NCBI GenBank assembly: GCA_037501455.1
Contig: CM074855.1
Coordinates: forward strand, 52,397,001 to 52,461,000
Length of the DNA stretch: 64,000 bases
Direction: 5' to 3'
Source: Lantana camara
Taxonomy: Eukaryota; Streptophyta; Magnoliopsida; Lamiales; Verbenaceae
Part shown: positions 12,906 through 26,447 of the stretch, piece after piece
How positions within the stretch are numbered: the stretch's first letter is position 1
Layout of the letters: each line of letters begins with the position of its first letter
Position numbers and translations under genes: made by a program
Notes under the pieces: generated by a model
The model's input: the letters and a program-made list of their open reading frames with translations, nothing else
Databases searched by the model: none
What the model was told of the DNA's origin: nothing

Positions 12906-15188
12906 TGTAACACCCCAGTTTTTCAGTCGTATAGCATGACGTATGTATTTATCAATTTGCGGGAATTAATTGTTTATAAGTGTTTTATATATTTAATTTT
13001 ATATATTAAATGCTAATTTTTTTTTATATATTTAAGTTATTAACATTAAAATTTATTTTAATTCGTACCCTTTGATTAAATGTTAAATAATCCTATCCTA
13101 AATTTATTAATATTAAATTGATGTGAATTGTTGACATTATATCTCAATTACCTTCATATTAAATTTATTTCTAATTCGTGCACTTTAATTTAAATTATAT
13201 TTAATTTGTGCATTTTGGTTATATTTAAATATGAATTTAAACTTTGTTATATTTTATGGAATATTGCGAATTTGTTTATGCATTGCTCATGAGTGTTATA
13301 AACGCACTTCGTTTTTATATGATTTGATATCGAAATTTCGTGAAAATTTCATATGTTGGAGATATACGTGTCCTGAATATGAATATATGTTCGTTTCATG
13401 TTTTTGGATTCATTTGCATTAGTTTCGAATTTATTTTGTTCTTGGAATCCAAATCGGGGGCTAATGAGCAATTAGTGCACCCTTGGTTCCGTATTGATAT
13501 CTTGAGCTAGGAAACTCGGATTCGAGTTTTGTCAACTTCGCTTAACTCGTAACGAAAAATCGGGTTCAATGAACTTAGCCTCATATTTTTCCAAGACCAT
13601 TTGAACCCCCGAAATTCAACCGGAACATGCAACGGAAGCCAAATCTGCCACATTTTACTAAATTGACCATATCTCACTCAAACCTTCACAAAATTAACCT
13701 TAGTTGGAGCCTATAGAACCCTAGTTAGACCCACTATCCTCCCATACCATCTCCTCACCGAACCACACTCCTCACTTAGAGAAAATATCAGCCAAAACCC
13801 CTGTTCTCCAGAAAATCCCGTAACCCTTGTGCACCTTGGAGATTCAAGCTCAAATCTCTTCCATCTTCCATCCAATCCACAAGTTTTCTCCATGGTGGAG
13901 ATGTCGGGTTCTTAGGACACTTTTGAGTCTCCTTTTCTTCTTAGTATTGTTCGGTAAGAGGTGTGTAGGTGGGTTTCTCTTCTAATAGTTAAAACGACTT
14001 CTAATAGTTAAAACGACCCCGATATATCCCTTACGTGAAATGTTTTATGGCAAACTAGTATATTTATATATCGAGTCATTTTGGGTAAATGATTTTAAAC
14101 ATATGACCCCTTTTTATTTATGAACCCTTACCCAATGTTTTGGCGAGATTAGTGAACACAATGATTATGAGGGCCCGGGACTATGTTTATATGGCTATCC
14201 GAGGAAGCTCGGGCTGACGGTGATCCGCGTGCACTAGTCCCAACAAACAATGATGATGCAACCGACCTCGTTAGGAGTTTTAGCGAGGAAGGGGAATCGG
14301 GCTTTTGAGGATTCATGAACCTCATTAGCCACAATGTATGAGGTAGCCGGGTCTTGCAAGCCCGTCCACCACTCGGAGGAAAAAGGTGTAAGTGTTTATG
14401 ATTATGAATATGCATGACATGATTATGATTATGATTATGAACGATTATGAATGAATGAATGTTGCACACACGAGGAGAAGGTTGGACATTATGCACGCCC
14501 CCTCACGGGGCCATGAAACCCAATGAATGAAATGAATGAAATTGATCGTTGTAATCCCGAGCGTTGTTTTCCTTTATCTTACCCACTTGGGGAATATCTT
14601 AAAAACCTCGCACGGGATTATAGCATGCATGTGTAGGTATTTAAATTCTGCGATATTATATATGTTATGCCCTGTTTTATACCCACGAGTCTCTTATAGA
14701 CTGAACCCGGCTTTGTTTTCTGTTCTTTGCAGGTTTTGGAGTGGTAGGTGGGATTTTGGGTCTGTCGAGTCCTGTGGTTAAGTCTGAGTCACACTACACG
14801 TATATTGTAAATTGATTAAGTTATTCATTCAATGTACGAACTATTATGATTGTATTTTATGATACTCGAGAAAGGTTTCTAGGGATAGTTTGAACCCGTA
14901 CTTTATGATTTATGATTTATGTTCAAAATTTTGGGATTAAGTATTTATACTAGTTGAACCCGTTAATTATTATCTGGATTTGTGACTGATTACATGATAT
15001 GCTTCTGCATGTGCATTTTATCCTATTAAATTGCTTATTTGGTTGCGAAGGTCTAGTTCCCGCCTAGCCTTATGAGTGAGTGAGTCGCCGTTTGCTGTGA
15101 GTTGGGTTCATGCATGGACTTTCCATTTCATGTGTGGATTAAGCTCATAGTGCGGGGTATGTAGCGCCTTCCCGATTGGGGTGCTACA
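12906..15188 (+). mobile_element. 3' LTR of element B
   Basis: The LTR runs from TGTAACACCCC to GGGTGCTACA, 2283 bp, and follows a PPT. It is the complete reference copy for the interrupted 5' LTR. A small local duplication of TTCTAATAGTTAAAACGAC lies near 13980-14020. The bases after it, TGGTT (15189-15193), are the probable TSD; the partner copy is outside the window. The 3'-terminal 100 bp carry the block shared among the TGTAAC-type LTRs in this window. Confidence 0.85.
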
Positions 15189-16442
15189 TGGTTGCTTTAA
15201 GAGGTCCCTCTTTGTGGGCTCAACCATATTTTCGGATACTAGATTGAAGACTAGCCCGTTTATATCCTCCGTGGAGTGGTTGTTATTCCGGGACGATGCA
15301 ACAAGCTTTCTGGCTTACCTTTAGGGTAACCGAAGAGTCGAGCCAAGCTTGAGGAGACAAAGATCAGAGTAAGACCCTTTTGATGTTCCTTGAGAGTTGA
15401 ATTTATCGCACTTGATAGGGACGTTGAAGTGGTCATGATCTTTATCCCGGAGTTGGACCTTTCTTGAAGATTTCCTATCGGACAATTCTAGTGTGGGTTA
15501 GAGCTCTAGAAGTAGTCGATCAGTTCTTAGAAGGTAATATCATCAATTGAGTACTTCTTTGTGGAGTGCTTAGTCCTATCAAAGGAAGAAAGTGGACTTT
15601 AAGATGAATATAAATTACCGTGAGCAACATAGGTTACTCGTGGGAGAAGAATACCCTTTTGCTAGCTTCGAGGAGTGGTGTCTTCGCGCTTCTTTAGAGT
15701 TTCGTCAGTGGCTTCGAGTGTGGTTTCTACAAGGGTATTACAGACTACGTGTTTCGCTAGAAGAACCGAGAATTGCCTCAGAATGTAAGTCTCTAGTGTT
15801 ATCGGGATTGGACAGGAGATTCGTCTTTCTATAGACGGCCATTCTGTGGCATGAACGGCAAAGAAGAGGCACAGTTTCGAGTGGATGAGGCTTTTGAAGA
15901 GAGTTACCTTCGGCATCGATTTTGCTTCCGAGGGTACTCGAAACTTCTCCATTCCAATCGAGGTACTAAGGAGGACTTTGGTTGTACGTGCTAACGGAGA
16001 GTTGGAGCCTATGTCTCTAGTAGTGCTCGGTCACGAGACTAATTCCACTCATGGTTTCGAGACTTGAAGATCCGGTAATGATATGTTGGCATAAGAAAAG
16101 AGGTTGTAAACTTTGAGTAGCAATATCTTAACGTGCCATCGGTAGAACACCGAATATCGAGAACTGGAAGGATTCTCCAACTACTTCTAAATTCTACTTG
16201 GAAGTGGGAGCAAACGACTAAGGGCTTCGTGTCTGGTTCGCTAACTTTAAGGAGAACCTGAGAGAGGGTTGAGGGGTTGCTCATTTAATGAGTTAATCTA
16301 TTTTCTCTTAGCATGGCGGTTCAATGACTTTCGAGAGCTTCGAGGGCTAGAGGAGAGGATCCTTAGAGATGAACTTCGTTCCCGGTTCGATCAACACTTT
16401 ACTTTAGGACCTGAGGATAGGTACTTTTGAAGGAGGGGAGTT
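15189..16442 (+). mobile_element. Internal region of element C, 3' part, non-coding
   Basis: This stretch lies between the insertion point of B and the 3' LTR of C. It is homologous, in opposite orientation, to the internal region of element D (57164-58440): both contain AAGAGGTCC, the GATTGAAG-GCTA stretch and the final TTCGATCAA / PPT region. Small frames at 15592-15834 and 15885-16067 are not kept open in D, so they are unlikely to code. No pol motif is seen. Confidence 0.75.
16430..16442 (+). promoter_or_regulatory. Polypurine tract of C
   Basis: AAGGAGGGGAGTT lies immediately before the LTR start TGTAACATCCC at 16443. The element D has the matching tract GAAGGGGGAGAGGT on the minus strand at 57164-57177. 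Confidence 0.8.
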
Positions 16443-17002
16443 TGTAACATCCCGCTCGTCCAGCCGTACAGGTACGCAGTTCGAGAGTGTTATGTACGCA
16501 TTTAAATTATTTTAATTACGCTAATTACTTGTTTATTATATTATTTATGTGATTTATTTGAATTATATTTGAACTTTAATTGAATTATTTGAACGTTATA
16601 TCCTTTTTAATCCTTTTGAATTCGTTTTCATTTCTAACTTTCGTGATTACGTGATACGAATGATTTGTATGTGTTATGAATATGTTTTTACGTTCGTTAC
16701 ATGATTTTGTGTTCGTTTGATACGGTTTTCAAACCGTTTTATTTGTTAAGGGATTCGAGGGCCTAACTCGTTTAGCGCCCCTTGGGTTCCGAAGGGCGTA
16801 ACTTGAGCTCGGGAATTCGGTTTCGAATTTTGGAAGATGCGTCGGACTCGTATAACCTTGTATATTTCTAAGCCCGTTTGGTTCCCCGTATTTCGCCAGT
16901 ATCGAGCCTCATGTGCAATTTCGACTCTTCTTGACCATTTTGAGCATAACTTATACATTCTTTGACCAAATTAACTAAAGTTTGAACCTAAGTAACCCTT
17001 GT

Positions 17003-20000
17003 TGTAACACCCCAAACGGAGGATGCCACATCCCCAGCACTAAGATCCCGACCCGATCACGAAATGGAAGGTCCATGCCCAAATCCGAATCCAAGCGAAC
17101 GGGAGACCAACTCACACACTAGGCTAGGCTGATCTAACACGACAACTCAGAGCGCGGAAGCAATTTAAACAATCGTCATCAGATAGCGGAAGCAATTAAA
17201 TCAACGTACAAACTGAGTGACGGGTTCAACTAGCATAGATACCTAGTCCCGAATATCAGCATACATAACAGGTGACGGGTTCAACTAGCATAGATACCTA
17301 GTCCCGAATCTCAAATCATCACAACGTAATAAACCAACATAAGTATTAGCAGAATAGGTAATTACATCCAAATGCTAGCATACTAACCCCACACGGGTTT
17401 AAGTCTATGTAGAACATAAAATACAATCTCCAAAAGTAAAATATGAATACATAACATAAATAGAGTATGTGACAAATGCATCTTAACACCAACTAAACCG
17501 ACAAGTGTGGCTCAGAAAACTCACTTCCGCCTAGCTCAAGCCAAAAGGAAACCTGCAAACTAAAAGATAAAATGAGGGATCAGTCAACTGACTGAGTGAG
17601 GAGGGCTAACGCACACCCACTATATATATATAAAGCACAGCACAGATCAAACGGAGGGAATCATGAACCGGAGATAGGTGTTGCATACCAAAGACATTTC
17701 CAAAAGTACCCAAAAAGATAGATATATAAGTTTTAGAAAACATTTCAGAAACTCTATCTCGATTCACAATTCCCAGACAGAAACAGAACATATGCTCGGC
17801 GAGTACGAGCTTCCAACCTTTACTCCTCAGAACAGATCAAAACATAAATACAGAATCAAATCCAACCCCACACCAATGATGGAGGAGATGTACCGTCCCC
17901 AGACCATCCAGAACAGACAAACCCTCAAGGGGTAGCGAACCCACAAGAGTCCTCCCCGGCTGTACACCGAAGGCTCAAGATATCACGCCTCCCGTATCTC
18001 CCTGAGTCGCGCGATGATATCTCAAATGGAAACTATGCACAGGCCGAGCCCTGACGACCCTATACCGTCCCAGGGATTGCTTACCCATAGCTCCTCGGAT
18101 CCATAACAGAACAGAACAGAACAGATACCATATATCATGGCTAACTCGCTACAGAAAAGATCATAACATAACATAAATTTCGAAAATAGCTTACATATGC
18201 CTTCATATCTAATTTTTCCAAAACAGAGCTGATTGACAAGGTCATAAACATATTATATCCAACACATACATATTTATAATAAGGTATACTCGCATACAAG
18301 GGTAGAAATCGGCATGTAAAGGTCATAGGTCGCATGACTATACAAAATCCTAAACCTCACCTCGTAAAAGTAGAGTCTGAGAGTGTGAAGGACAAACACT
18401 CCTAAACCTCGGGCACACCACCGCCACCAAACTCTGGAATAGAACATACAAAAGCCCAGATTTAGACTCTATATGAACCAAACAAGACGCACGGCGTTGT
18501 TCAACATGATCGTGGTTATGCATAAGTGTTCATGTTGTGCTTTGATATGGTGTCGTGATCATTCAAGGCATATCAATGCTCAACAAGGTCATATTTACAA
18601 GCAACCAACACACAATTCCATATCCAAAGATGCAAGATCAATTTAGGACATATAAACATACAAAGTTGTTGTACATAGACGGCATGCCTGATACAAATAA
18701 AGAGTGCATCTAATTCACTTAAGAAAACACTTTACAACTTCACGACATGTTTGGTACACAAGCTCAAGTCACATTCATAGTTTCATAAATAGTACACTTA
18801 CATCCCCTAAGTCATTTATAAAAGTTTAGAAATATTACACATACATCCCCGTAGTTGATTACTAAGCATTATTGTTCATTCAAAGTGTTTATACAATTAT
18901 TCAACTAGGAGTTAATCATTCACAAGCATGACAATCATCAATTTATCGTAATTCATAATATGCCATTTTCGAGTAGTAAGAGTAAATCAAGATATTACAA
19001 TTCTAACTCCTATCATGCATCAAGTCCCAAGTTGTTCAAGCATACTTCATGTATCACAATTTTATATTTGAAACACAATTACTACAATCATAACATTGAG
19101 AATGTCTCAAATTCATATAGAAAAATCACAAAATGCTCGTTCCTCTAAACTATCATTCAAGTTCATTTAGTCAAATAAGAGATTAGTTTCAAGATATTAC
19201 ACTAACACCCCTTAATATCTAAACACAAGCTGTCCGAAATTCGCCGGATCGGAGCCGCCGAAAAGTCGTCGGGCCGCCACCGGGCTGCCGCCGAAAGTCG
19301 GCAGAAAAATCCCAAAAAATTACCCGAGAATGTAGTCTTCGTGCTCGTTCCAAATCCTTGATCAATTTTTTAAAATTCCAAGCTAAACGTCCTACATCTT
19401 GAATCCAAGAATACAAAAACCCAAACAATTTCAAAATCAAATTACCTCCAATTCGGTGAACGAAAACGAAATCAGTAAAAGGCATCGACTTACCCATGAT
19501 GAGCTCTTTGAAACCCACAAGTTGGTCGCCGAAAAAATTGGCCGGAAACCATCGAACGTGACTGCTACCTCCACTCTGATGGTCGCGCCACCAGCCCAGA
19601 ATTGATTCTCAGTGAGAAGACCTTCAGATCGGTACCTCATCCGCCCAAAACCGCCGCCGGAATCGCCGGGAACGGCCAGCGAAGTTCGCCCAAATTCACC
19701 ACTAGCGGCGTGATATTCGGGCCACACGTGTGGAGCCACTGCTGCCGAATAACTGCGCCACCACTGACATGTTTTAGATCTCATCGAGCCGTTCAATTTG
19801 CATACGAATTTCGCTATATTCCGATGTCGGAGGAAGCCGAACGAGGCTGTCGCAATGCAGTCGTGATTTTCCAAACTTTGAACAATTACGTATGAAAATC
19901 GCAGATATCTCCTTCACCATTTGTCGTTTGGCCAAGATCTTTGTACCATCGTGATCCTCTTATTGAGCTCTTCGAAATAGACTACTCATTCATCGAATTC

Positions 20001-20557
20001 CGTCAAGAAACGGCCAAGTTATGACTAGTGTCTGTTTTAGGTGTAGTGTATGTGCGAGAATGAGAGAGAGAGACCCAAGAGAGAGAAGAGGAGATTGGGA
20101 GAAATGTGTCTTGTCACAAGCTATATACAACCGGGTTTCCTTATCGCGCAGCAAAGTGAAATATCGCGTACAAATAATCGTAAATAAAAGTGGAGTAATT
20201 TTACATTCAAGCTCCAAATTCATTTTATAAATTAAATGAAAGAGAGATTTACCAATTAGAGTTTAATTCAATTTAATTTTAGACAACATTTCGTACAATT
20301 CAACGGCACTTCATAAACACATGATTGACAATTAATCTCAAGGAATTCAAGTAAACCGAAATTAAGCAAGTTAAGTAACATGATGGATTAAAAAAATCAA
20401 CTTGACAATTAATCTTAGAATAATGCAAATGATCACATATTAAATTGGATTTACATTAAATAACATAATTCAAGAGCTCTTAAATTAAACACACACAAGT
20501 GTAGAGACTTACTTGTTAATATCGTCAGGACGCCCTTCGAGAAAATGGGGCGTCACA
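17003..20557 (-). mobile_element. Solo LTR E, copy 1, TSD CTTGT
   Basis: The unit runs from TGTAACACCCC to GGGGCGTCACA, 3555 bp, with perfect TSDs CTTGT at 16998-17002 and 20558-20562. Removing it restores the C LTR. The block near 17010-17110 is the reverse complement of the 3'-terminal block of the other LTRs, so the orientation is minus. Relative to copy 2 it lacks about 130 bp at 18653 and about 240 bp at 19229, both with short microhomology at the junctions. The frames at 19219-19895 are not maintained in copy 2. Confidence 0.9.
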
Positions 20558-21194
20558 CTTGTTAACCCCTTGATCAGCCCTTGGCCTCTCCCATTTCGTC
20601 CCACATCAGGAAGGAGAAGGAAAAAGGGATTTTTCCCCTGCTACCCGTCACTCCATGAGAAGAAAGAGGAATAGTGTGCATTTTCCAAGTTTTGGCCTCA
20701 ATACTCGATCAAATCACCTCAAAGTCGAAACGTTAGTCCATAAATGTATTCTCCATCTTCTTATCTTTAATCGGATACCTTATTTGCTCATTTTCATGGA
20801 GAGATGATCTTGTTTTGGCCAACATGATGAATAGTTAGGTCTTTTGTTAGAAATTGGAAGAACTCATGCCATACTTGCTGCAATCCTTGAATTTATGAAT
20901 GATAAATGATCTCATGACATTATTATGTGATGATATGATATGAAATTTGGAGGAAATTTGCTGAAAATTGATCCACCATTTTTATATTTTGTGAAACTTG
21001 AACTTTAAGAAGGATTTCAGCTTTCTTACCGTTGATCTTGTTTCCCCTTCGTGTGTTGCGTGTTTAGCTGCTTCTTTGTACTCATTTTGCTGCCTTTTCC
21101 TTTGTCTTTTTTTGCTGGAAGCTGCTGCTACATTGCTGTCTTGGAGAGGACAGAAACAGGGCTGGAATTGCTGTTTTTCACAGCAGACGTAGGA

Positions 21195-21210
21195 GGTCGC
21201 GCCCGCGACC
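21195..21210. repeat. GC-rich palindrome in LTR C, copy 1
   Basis: GGTCGCGCCCGCGACC is palindromic apart from its central bases. The same sequence is present in the duplicated copy at 27085-27100. Element D carries related palindromes (GGTCGCGGCCGCGACT-type) at the matching place of its LTRs. Confidence 0.85.
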
Positions 21211-22694
21211 GGATTTTGCCCAAGTTTCGACTTGAACAGTGCTGGAGGCTGCTGGAGGAGGTGGTCGCGGGAGGCTGATCCATTTTGGAATAGTTTCGAG
21301 AGGTGCTGCTGCGTTTGTTTCTTTTTCATTTCTTTCGTGTTTTGTTTGATTTTCTTGCTTCTTTCTTGTCTTGTATGTATATACAACTTGTTATATTATA
21401 TGTTACGTGGACACTTGTGAATTAATTACGTGAATTCGATGCTCATACGTGAAATACATGGCTTAAAATGTGTTATATGTTCTTCAACGTGCGTGCATGA
21501 ATTAATATGGCGTTTGATTGCCTCTTGTGATATTTTCTTGCTTCGTTTGTGATATGCATGCAATATTAACGTGATCAACTATGTGTTATATATTGCATTA
21601 TGAATTTATTATGTGAATTTGGTGCTCTCACGTGCAATACGTGCCCTAATATGCATTCTATCTTCTCCAACGTGCAAATATAGCTTGATATTTGTTTATG
21701 TGACTTCGACGTACTTGTCGTATTTTCTTACTCTTTTTATGACATGCATCTCTCATGTGTTATACAACGTGTTACGTATGTTATGTGAAATTGGTGAAGC
21801 TATTTTACGTGAAATATGTGAATATGATTTAATATATACTTACGTCACCTTCTAAGTGCATGCATGCATTAATATGACATTTCCTTGTCTTGTATGATTT
21901 TCCTTATTTTCTTTTAGAGTGTGCATGCATGTCTAATATGTTGTATGATGTGACGTGCTTGTTATGTAATTTTTATGAATTCGTTTAATGTGAAATATGC
22001 AAGTTATGAATTGATATGATTCAATATGGTTTCAAATGACCTCATTGATATCTCATTGCATTTCTTATGCATCATTTACATCCATACGCATTTGCCGAGC
22101 GTCTAATTGGTACATTTCAAGTCTAAGGTTATCTTTTGTTCTTTGCTTTGTCTTTAGGTTCATTTCGTGGGTGTCAAGGAGGTCTCTTAGAGGTGTTTTG
22201 GTCTGTTTCGTTCGGTTTGGTCGACGAGGTGAGGTTTCTTTCTTTTAGTTAAAACGACCTACAACCCTACTTATATTTTGAGCCCGCATGCGAATTACGT
22301 ATATAAATATATACTTAGATATGTGTATGATACGTATTTTGTGGGATTTTCCCATTTGCTATGAAATCATTAAAAACACTTTTATATATATACATAACCT
22401 ATTTTCTGTTTGTTTGATTTGAAAAGGGTTGGTGTGTGTAGACGATTTTGAAAATAGCGAGACTACGACTTTGAATATGAAGTCGAAAAATTTTGAAATT
22501 TTGAAATTAATAAAACTATGACTTTTGATCTTTGAAATGGTCCCCGGGGAAGTGGTATGTGATTCTCGGGTCGACCGTGGGGTCGCCGAGCTCTCTCATC
22601 AACACAACTCCATTTTTAGGTGACTTGGCCTAACCTCGGGAGGTCGAGGGGATGGTGGGTCTCCTTTTGGCTGACGGTAACCCCGTCGATGGAG

Positions 22695-25600
22695 CGGGTT
22701 CAACTAGCATAGATACCTAGTCCCGAATATCAGCATACATAACAGGTGACGGGTTCAACTAGCATGGAAACCTAGTCCCGAATCTCAAATCATCACAACG
22801 TAATAAACCAACATAAGTATTGGCAGAATAGCTAATTACATCCAAATGCTAGCATATTAACCCCACACGGGTTTAAGTCTATGTAGAACATAAATTATAA
22901 TCTCCAAAAGCGAAATATGAATACATAACATAAATAGAGTATGTGACAAATGCATCTTAACACCAACTAAACCGACAAGTGTGACTCCGAAGACTCACTT
23001 CCGCCAAGCTCAAGCCAAAAGGAAACATGCAAACTAAAAGATAAAATGAGGGGTCAGTCAACTGACTGAGTGAGGGGGGCTAACGCACACCCACTATATA
23101 TATAAAGCACAGCACAGATCAAACGGAGGGAATCATGAACCGGAGATGGGTGTTGCATACCAAAGACATTTCCAAAAGTACCCAAACAGATAGATATATA
23201 AGTTTTAGAAAACATTTCAGAAACTCTATCTCGATTCACAATTCCCAGACAGAAACAGAACATATGCTCGGCGAGTACGAGCTTCCAACCTTTACTCCTC
23301 AGAACAGATCAAAACATAAATACAGAATCAAATCCAACCCCACACCAATGATGGAGGAGATGTACCGTCCCCAGACCATCCAGAACAGACAAACCCTCAA
23401 GGGGTAGCGAACCCACAAGAGTCCTCCCCGGCTGTACACCGAAGGCTCAAGATATCACGCCTCCCGTATCTCCCTGAGTCGCGCGATGATATCTCAAATG
23501 GAAACTATGCACAGGCCGAGCCCTGACGACCCTATACCGTCCCAGGGATTGCTTACCCATAGCTCCTCGGATCCATAACAGAACAGAACAGAACAGATAC
23601 CATATATCATGGCTAACTCGCTACAGAACAGATCATAACATAACATAACTTTCCAAAAAAGCTTACACATGCCTTCATATCTAATTTTTCCAAAACCGAG
23701 CTGATTGACAAGGTCATAAACATATCATATCCAACACATACATATTTATAATAAGGTATACTCACATACAAGGGTAGAAATCAGCATGTAAAGGCCATAG
23801 GTCCCATAACTAAACAAAATCCTAAACCTCACCTCCTGAAAGTAGAGTCTGAGAGTGTGAAGGACAAACACGCCTAAACCTCGGGCACACCACCGCCACC
23901 AAACTCTGGAATAGAACATACAAAAGCCCAGATTTAGACTCTATATGAACCAAACAAGACACACGGCGTTGTTCAACATGATCGTGGTTATGCATAAGTG
24001 TTCATGTTGTGCTTTGATATGGTGTCGTGGTCATTCAAGACATATCAATGCTCAACAAGGTAATATTTACAAGCAACCAACACGCAATTCCATATCCAAA
24101 GATGCAAGATCAATTTAGGAACTCAATGTATTCACGAAATGCATATTAAATCATCCAATGTCACAGGGTTCAATTATAATATTACAATTAATCATCAAGT
24201 TCATGTCGAGTTGTAAGGTGCATAAGTAAGAGCAACTTGATCATATAAACATACAAAGTTGTTGTACATAGATGGCATGCTTGATACAAATAAAGAGTGC
24301 ATCTAATTCACTTAAGATCACACTTTACAACTTCACGACATGTTTGGTACACAAGCTCAAGTCACATTCATAGTTTCATAAATATTACACTTACATCCCC
24401 TAAGTCGTTTATAAAACTTTAGAATTATTACACATATATCCCCTTAGTTGATTACTAAGTATTATTGCTAATTTAAAGTGTTTAGACAATTATTCAACTA
24501 GGAATTAATCACTCACAAGCATGACAATTTTCAATTTATCGTAATTCATAATATACCATTTTCGAGTAGTAAGAGTAAATCAAGATATTACAATTCTAGC
24601 TCCTATCATGCATCAAGTCTCAAGTTGTTCAAGCATCCTTAATGTATCTCAATTTTATATTTGAAAAACAATTTACAACAAACATAACATTGAGAACGTC
24701 TCAAATTCATATGGAGAAATCACAACATGCTCGTTCCTCGAAACTATCATTCAAGTTCATTTAGTCACATAAGAGAATAGTTTCTAGATATTACACTAAC
24801 ACCCTATCATATCTAAACACATAGCATAAATTCATCACATCGGGATTCAAATTGTAAATCGAAACATTCATGCATATCACAATCCATTCATTACATGTTT
24901 TCAAATACGTTTGGAATACATCTCGATCAACAAACCAACAATAAACAATTTATTTGCACTTAAAACAATTAATTCAAATAATCACAATGACGTAAAATAA
25001 TTCGTAAGAAATAAATCGAGTGTCTGATTAATGAACGGAAAGTGGCGTTGGACTCACCACGTCGAGATCGACAAGCTGTCCGAAATTCACCGGAGCCGCC
25101 GAAAAGTCGTCGGGCCGCCACCGGGCCGTCGCCGAAAGTCGCCAGAAAAATCCCGAAAAATTACCCGAGAATGTAGTCTTTGTGCTCGTTCCAAATCCTT
25201 GATCAATTATTGAAAATTCCAAGCCAAACTTCCTAGATCTTGAATCCAAGAATACGACAACCCCAAAAACTTCAAAATCAAATTACCTCCAATCTGGTGA
25301 ACGAAAACGAAATCCGTAAAAGGCATCGACTTACCCATGACGAGCTCTTCGAAACCCCAAAGTTGGTCGCCGGAAAAAGTGTCCGAAAACCACCGAACGT
25401 GACTGCTGCAGTCACTTGCGCCGCCGCCGCGCTTTCAGGCGGCCCGTCCGCCACCACCTCCACTCTGATGGTCGCGCCACCAGCCCATAATTGATTCTTA
25501 GTGAGAAGACGTTCAGATCGGTACCTCATCCACCCAAAACCGCTGCCAGAATCTCCGAGAACGGCCAGCGAAGTTCACCTAGATTCACCACCAGTAGTGT

Positions 25601-26447
25601 GATATTCGGGCCACGCATGTGGAGGCACCGCTGCCCCAATGACTGTGCCACAATTTCCATGTTGTAGATCTCATCGAGACGTTCAATTTGCATACCAATT
25701 TCGCTATATTCTGATATCGGAGGAAGCCGAACGAGGCTATCGAAGTTGCTGTCGCAATGCAGTCATGATTTTCCGAACTTTGAACAATTACGTCTGAAAA
25801 TCGCAGATATCTCCTCCACCGTTGGTCGTTTCGCATAGATCTTTTTACCATCGGGATCCTCTTGTCGAGCTCTTCGAAATGGACTACTCATTCATCGAAT
25901 TCCGTCGAGAAACGGCCAAGTTACGACTAGTGTGTGTTTTAGGTGTAGTGTGTGTGCGGGAATGAGAGAGAGAGAAGAGGAGATTGGCAGAAATGTGTCT
26001 TGTGCACAAGCTATATACAACCGGGTTTCCTTTTCGCATAGCAAAGTGAAATATCGCGTACAAATAATCGTAAATAAAAGTGAAGTAATTTTACATTCAA
26101 GCTCCAAATTCATTTTATAAATTAAATGAAAGAGAGATTTACCAATTAGAGTTTAATTCAATTTAATTTTAGACAACATTTCGTACAATTCAACGGCACT
26201 TCATAAACACATGATTGACAATTAATCTCAAGGAATTCAAGTAAACCGAAATTAAACAAGTTAAGTAACATAATGGATTAAAAAAATCAACTTGACATTT
26301 AATCTTAGAATAATCCAAATGATCACATATTAAATTGGATTTACATGAAATCACATATTTCAAGAACTCTTAAATTAAACACACACAAGTGTAGAGACTT
26401 ACTTGTTAATATCGTCAGGACGCCCTTTGAGAAAATGGGGCGTCACA
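22695..26447 (-). mobile_element. LTR E, copy 2, lacking its left 220 bp
   Basis: This is E sequence inside the second copy of the tandem duplication. It begins abruptly within E at the CGGG junction and ends normally at GGGGCGTCACA (26447), followed by the CTTGT (26448-26452) that was the TSD of copy 1. It retains segments lost from copy 1, so it is the better template for the ancestral E sequence. No PBS, PPT or coding motif is seen. Confidence 0.88.

Larger units (their letters stand above)
5207..15188 (+). mobile_element. LARD-like LTR retrotransposon B (5' part outside window)
   Basis: Element B comprises the right part of a 5' LTR (5207-5820 plus 8812-9617), a PBS, an internal region without pol (9618-12905), a PPT and a full 3' LTR (12906-15188). 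The 5' and 3' LTRs are clearly alike where both are present (5207-5820 with about 13787-14410; 8812-9617 with 14411-15188). B sits inside the internal region of element C: the sequence after 15188 (TGGTTGCTTTAAGAGG) matches the internal region of the related element D near 58440 on the other strand. Lack of gag and pol makes it a LARD-type non-autonomous element. Chromovirus ancestry is inferred from the LTR ends and the Met-tRNA PBS. Confidence 0.8.

Noticed and set aside
19219..19895. Frames of up to 145 residues in LTR E copy 1
   Set aside because: The duplicate copy does not keep the same frames open over their length, and no domain is seen.
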